A DNA stretch of 64,000 bases, taken from assembly GCF_024509145.1 (NCBI RefSeq), contig NC_071611.1, positions 56,375,851-56,439,850 of the forward strand, in the 5' to 3' direction. Position 1 is the stretch's first letter. Each line of letters starts with the position of its first letter. Under the pieces are notes generated by a model. The model did not search any database and had not been told where the DNA came from. It was given only the letters and a program-made list of their open reading frames with translations. Positions 59,701 to 64,000 of the stretch are shown here, piece by piece. The translations under genes were made by a program, and so were the position numbers. The stretch comes from Vidua macroura. Its lineage: Eukaryota > Chordata > Aves > Passeriformes > Viduidae.

Positions 59701-62579
59701 AAGGCTGGTTTCCCAGCTTACTTGAATTTTACTTCAGGATTTGAATTCATCTTTATCTTGATGATGCTACTACTAGAGCTAGCTGTGAGGAAAAAAAAAA
59801 GGAGTTTGTTGCACTGCTGTGGTGTATGGCTTTAAAAGATACGTTAAACCAAAATGAATTTTCCTCTGTATATTGTTTAGACAGAATTTAGGCAGAAGAG
59901 AACCTTACTCTTGACAGACTCAGAAAACACTCCTAATGGTCTGACTTCTTTCAGATTCTGTTGTTTAAATGACATGTTCTTACAACTGAATTAATTTACA
60001 AACATACTCAATTTAATCCATTGCTTTCAGAGTGTTTTATACATCTAAAGAAGATGAGATATCACACATTAACTTGAGCTCTTCTGTGTAAAGTCCAAAA
60101 TAAGCACTACTATTTTATTTAAGTGTCATCACTGAAAGCTTCTTGTAACTTCTTCAGTTACCTTGCAAACAGAGTTCACTGTGAGCAGAAATGATATTAC
60201 TACAAACATCATCATTTTTGTTTACTTGGATAAAACTGTCTCATGTAGGTAATGTGTTGTGAAAATGAATGTGGTTTCCTCAAATTCAGCTCATGAAATT
60301 TTACTCACCTTAATAATATCTTTTTGGGAGTTAGGAGGTCACATCATATTTTTAATCACTATGTCACCTCATGATAAACTAGATAAGCTATTTAAGAGGG
60401 CTTGTTGACTTTGGGAGTGTCTTTTTGGATATATTGGCTGAGATCACAGTTATGTTGCAATAGATTTTGTAAATTACTCCATTAAAAAACATTTTAGACT
60501 CGATCCCAGTAGAGTGTCATGAATAATGTGGCTCACAGTGCTTGTAGTTCTACAGGCAGATATGGCAGTGCTGAGATGAATTACATTTTTGCTTAGATAA
60601 AAAGAAGAGTTTCAGAGGTTGCAGTGTCTTCATATGAGAGGGAAAGGGCATTTTTCTAGAACTAAATGCTATTCACGATTGCTTGTTTCTTTGTTTCTCC
60701 CATGGTGTGTTTTTACCCTATTCTTTTGTGGGAGCTGATCCTCCTCACCTGGTTGAAAGTAAGTTTAGTTATTAATTTTTATTTTCATTTTCATATAATT
60801 TACTCAGTCATGAGGGAAATAGGCTTTGCTTTTTAATCTATTATTCTGACTGCATGAAATATTTGATCCCCTATAACATTTGTTATGGTCAGAAAACATG
60901 ATAAATGAGAATAAAGATTAAAGCCAGAATGCTGAGTGTCACAGATTTGATTGAAACAGCTTAATCCCCTTGCAGAGCATTAGTGAAGATGTTAAAGAAA
61001 CTTAGATGCAGAAAGCTGTTTCAGTGAAATCTGTAGATATTTCTGAGCTGAGCAGATTTTTAAATATAAAGGAGAACAACAAAAAGAAAACAAAACAAAA
61101 TAAACACTTGCAAAGAAACAGCAGAAAGGAGAATCAGAGGCAGAAGTTCAGAAAGTTCTACTATATAAAAGGGAAGACAGCTTTCTGGACCTTTATAATC
61201 AGTCTCCTGATATAGTGTTGTTACATATAGTCTACTTAGTAAATGTTATCCATTATCTTGCTATACAAGCACACAGTCTTAGGCTGTTCCAGCTTTTTTA
61301 TACATAATTTTATTTTTCATCTGAATTCTTATAGCATGTAGTCAATAAGAGGAAAATGGATTCTCTGAAGGTAGTGTGAAGACAGATAAAATTTTTAAGA
61401 AACATGAAACCAAAGGACCTCAATGTAAGTTAAATGCCAGATTAATATTCACCCATACAGTTCTGTTTTAATAAGGAATTGCCACTGTTTAACCTGTTTT
61501 AATGTGAAAATGAGAATGGTTTGGTGCATAGAAATTTATTGCAAAATGGAAAGAAGTGATGATCACCAGGTATGAGAAAAGTTCAGTTAAAAAATATTTA
61601 AAATAGTAATCTCTCAGCATGAAAGCAAGAAAGTGCCAACACACTTAGAACAAGATATCTCGGGAAGGACATGTAGCATAGTGCAAGAATGAACAGTATG
61701 AACTACAAAAAATTTGTACACAAAACCCAAGTCTGATGAATAAGATTACTAAGATAATATTCCAGAGCTAAAATATGCAAAAAACTTAAATGGAAAGTTG
61801 AATTTTCACTTAGCTTCTACGGTATATATACATATATAACATACACTTTGCAACTGAACTTTTTTTCTAACTCTGATTATCTGTAAATGTTTTGCTTGAT
61901 CTCAAATAAATATTTGGAACAAACTATGTCAATCAGAAATATACTTTGCAATTATTGCTGGGCTTGGTTTGGTTAATGAGCTGCAAGCTTAGTTATTCAC
62001 AAAGCTCAAGGAAATACATTTGGTCAATGATTCAGCCCAAAGAATTGTTTTTAGTTTGGCACAATGCAGTTTTCTGCAGTGGAATAGCTCTCTATTCCCT
62101 GTATGTGATGAGAACTTAATTTTGTTTCTAGGAAAATTGAATACACAGTTGCCTTCAGGATTCAACCATAAGAAAAAATTCTTATACCTCTGTTTATTTG
62201 CCCACAAGCAAAACACACATGTGCAATTCTGTTAAAAAATCCTACATATTTAAGCCGCTAAGGCAAAACCAGGTATATTCTCCAAAGTGTTAAAACTGGA
62301 GGTGTTTCTGCAAGACCAGCTTCAGCTCGTGGTCCACATATTGTTTTTTCAGGTTGCAAAACCCACCAAATTGTCTATTCCTTCATTTCTTGAATGCTGT
62401 TCCTTTAAATAGTATGTTATGTTTTCTTTCACATGTGGGATTTTAAACAAATGAAGCTGCCTAGATTTCACAGCTTTGGTTGCTCTGTGGTATGACATAC
62501 CAATTAATAAGGACGTAAAAATTTATGTGGGCATGTGGTTTCCTGTTTTTTATCTGCCTGGGGTTTTTTCAGTCACTTA
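53533..62579. other. AT-rich intergenic DNA, no gene seen
   Basis: It contains a GT run near 54193-54216, an A run at 55810-55829 and an AAT microsatellite. A block at 57680-58130 has more balanced composition, with 'cactaagtg' inverted words, but no family was recognised. The 116-codon frame at 57210-57560 has no known motif. Confidence 0.55.
56723..56766 (+). repeat. AAT microsatellite
   Basis: Fifteen or so uninterrupted aat units. Confidence 0.95.
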
Positions 62580-63095
62580 CAGAACTGGACTGTGCTTCCC
62601 CTCTCACCACAAAAAAATGAAGACAGAGTCAGGCTTCTGAGAAAGATTACATGCCCAAACTCCAAGCAATTTGGAGACCTGCTGATACCATCCCCTTGAA
62701 GTCAGCCCTCCAAAACACCATGACTGTGTTTTACAGGTCCCTGCCCATGGAAAGCAAGACACAAAGAAAGGTTGTGCAATCCAGGCAGCATCAGGACAGT
62801 CCGACAGCTGTTGGGAAACTGGTTGTACATTACAAGTCTCCTCAATCCCAGCTGAGGGAAGTTTTATAACAAGTCCTGGCTGTGTGCCACCCTCTCAGGA
62901 CAGACAGGGTCCTGTGGGGATGACACTGGGGATGCCAGTGTGATCTGTGACCTGGAAAACAGCAAACTGGGAATGTGCTGGGGCCCATCTGGGATCATGT
63001 CCCTGCTGTTCACCCTCAGCATCACTAACCGTGCACTTGGAAATTCTTATTCACCTTTATCAGGCAAACAACCAATGTCTGGCTTTCAAAAATAA
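62580..63095. other. GC-richer unclassified block ending in aataaag
   Basis: The block stands out from AT-rich surroundings and has a 72-codon frame (62651-62869) without a recognised domain. An aataaag near 63092 gives it the look of an old LTR, processed transcript or 3' exon on the plus strand. None of these can be decided here. Confidence 0.35.
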
Positions 63096-63251
63096 AGTTC
63101 TCCTGTATCAAAAGTGAAAGAGTGAAGAGCTTTAGAATAAATTAGATATTATTTTCTAGACACTACTGGGTCAATATAGGTTAGTTCAATGAGGAAACAT
63201 AAGCTGGAGTTTTTGGAAATCTTAGTAACCCATTGCTTAGCTGTTGCTGCC

Positions 63252-63310
63252 TTTTTTTTTTTTTTTTGTTTGTTTCTTTTTTTTTTTGTTTGTTTGTTTT
63301 TTTTTTTTAA
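63252..63310. repeat. T-rich simple tract
   Basis: T runs with gtttgtttg interruptions. It explains the Phe-rich frames at this place. Confidence 0.9.
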
Positions 63311-64000
63311 GTCTGCTTGGTATCATAACAGCAAGTTTTATCATCTTTTACTCTTCTTTTTTCTCAAAGCTTTGCAAAATTTCTAACACAAGCTCTTCTG
63401 TCAGTTCAGCAGTTATCTACTTTAAAAATGAATCAGTCTTTGATTTATTTAATATTAATCTAAACCTGTTTTGTAGCCAGAAATTGTGTAAACATTCAAT
63501 GGATTTATTCATAATATATGCTCAGACACATTCTTCCATCACTTCAGACTAAATGTTTTAAATAGTATCAAGATATAAAATGGTTCAAAACCAAACATAA
63601 GGAAAGCACTGACAAGGATTTGCTGGGACAGCAATATGCTAAATAAATAAAGAACAAAGTGTGTGAGAGAAGAATTATGTGTCACAGTATCAGCTGGGAA
63701 AGGAGAGAAGACTAATTCAGTGCTGGCATAAGTGGAGAATAAGAACTGATGATATATGCTACAACAAATATGAGAACACAACTAGTTTTCACAAGAAGAA
63801 AGCTGGTGGTTTCTCCAGTTATTTGAGGGGCTCATGGGAGGAGACTGCCTCTGTTACTGTCATGAGCACAGAGTAAACTAAAACAACCAGCCCAAAAGTT
63901 AATATTTCATTTTCTTTCTTGCTTGCCAAGTCAGTTTTCTAGCTGAATCAAATTATTATGTGATCACATAAGTACCACGGAGAGGGTAAGGTGAGGTTGT
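63311..64000. other. AT-rich intergenic DNA, no gene seen
   Basis: Nothing recognisable was seen up to the window end. Confidence 0.6.

Overview
The window looks like AT-rich intergenic DNA from a bird. The evidence is CR1 LINE 3' ends with the avian octamer-type tail (Attctatg-like), ERVL-type LTRs ending in the avian 'catccagcc...gtcaaccca' signature, and ERVK-like proviruses with 6-bp target duplications. No host exon, tRNA, rRNA or CRISPR array was recognised. Almost all coding-like signal comes from endogenous retroviruses (ERVs). Family names rest on pattern recognition, not on a database search.

Layout. 1-3655 (minus): 5' half of a decayed betaretrovirus-like provirus (LTR, gag, dUTPase, RT, RNase H, start of integrase) that runs off the left edge. 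3.7-10 kb: AT-rich, featureless. 10.0-11.0 kb: a CR1 3' end split by an old solo LTR, a diverged relative of the LTRs at 30-34 kb. 11-29.5 kb: AT-rich, one CR1 (18.5-19.1 kb), two palindromes, one hairpin and a T/G tract. 29.5-33.9 kb: a minus-strand solo LTR interrupted by a young, structurally complete but non-autonomous ERVK-like element (29965-33775). 38.5-46.4 kb: a cluster of LTRs of several families. 46.4-64 kb: AT-rich DNA with three CR1 fragments and simple repeats.

The centrepiece is the 3.8-kb element at 29965-33775. Its two 640-bp LTRs differ at 10 positions by eye, it has a perfect 6-bp target duplication (gggtca), a tRNA-Lys-type primer site and a polypurine tract. It has no protease, polymerase or envelope. 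Its one long gene (31157-32686, 509 aa) fuses a myristoylated matrix-like domain to a long Ser/Pro/Arg linker (four NPF motifs, four 24-residue repeats) and a single CCHC zinc knuckle, with no recognisable capsid domain. It ends in a gag-pro frameshift heptamer (A AAA AAC) directly before the stop, followed by a sequence able to form an H-type pseudoknot. The -1 frame then adds 69 codons ending in an arginine/lysine block instead of a protease. The leader carries a near-consensus 148-bp intron ending 27 bases before the ATG. This combination is the best candidate here for something undescribed: a capsid-less Gag element that keeps translational recoding without any enzyme to recode into. It would need proteins of an autonomous relative to move.
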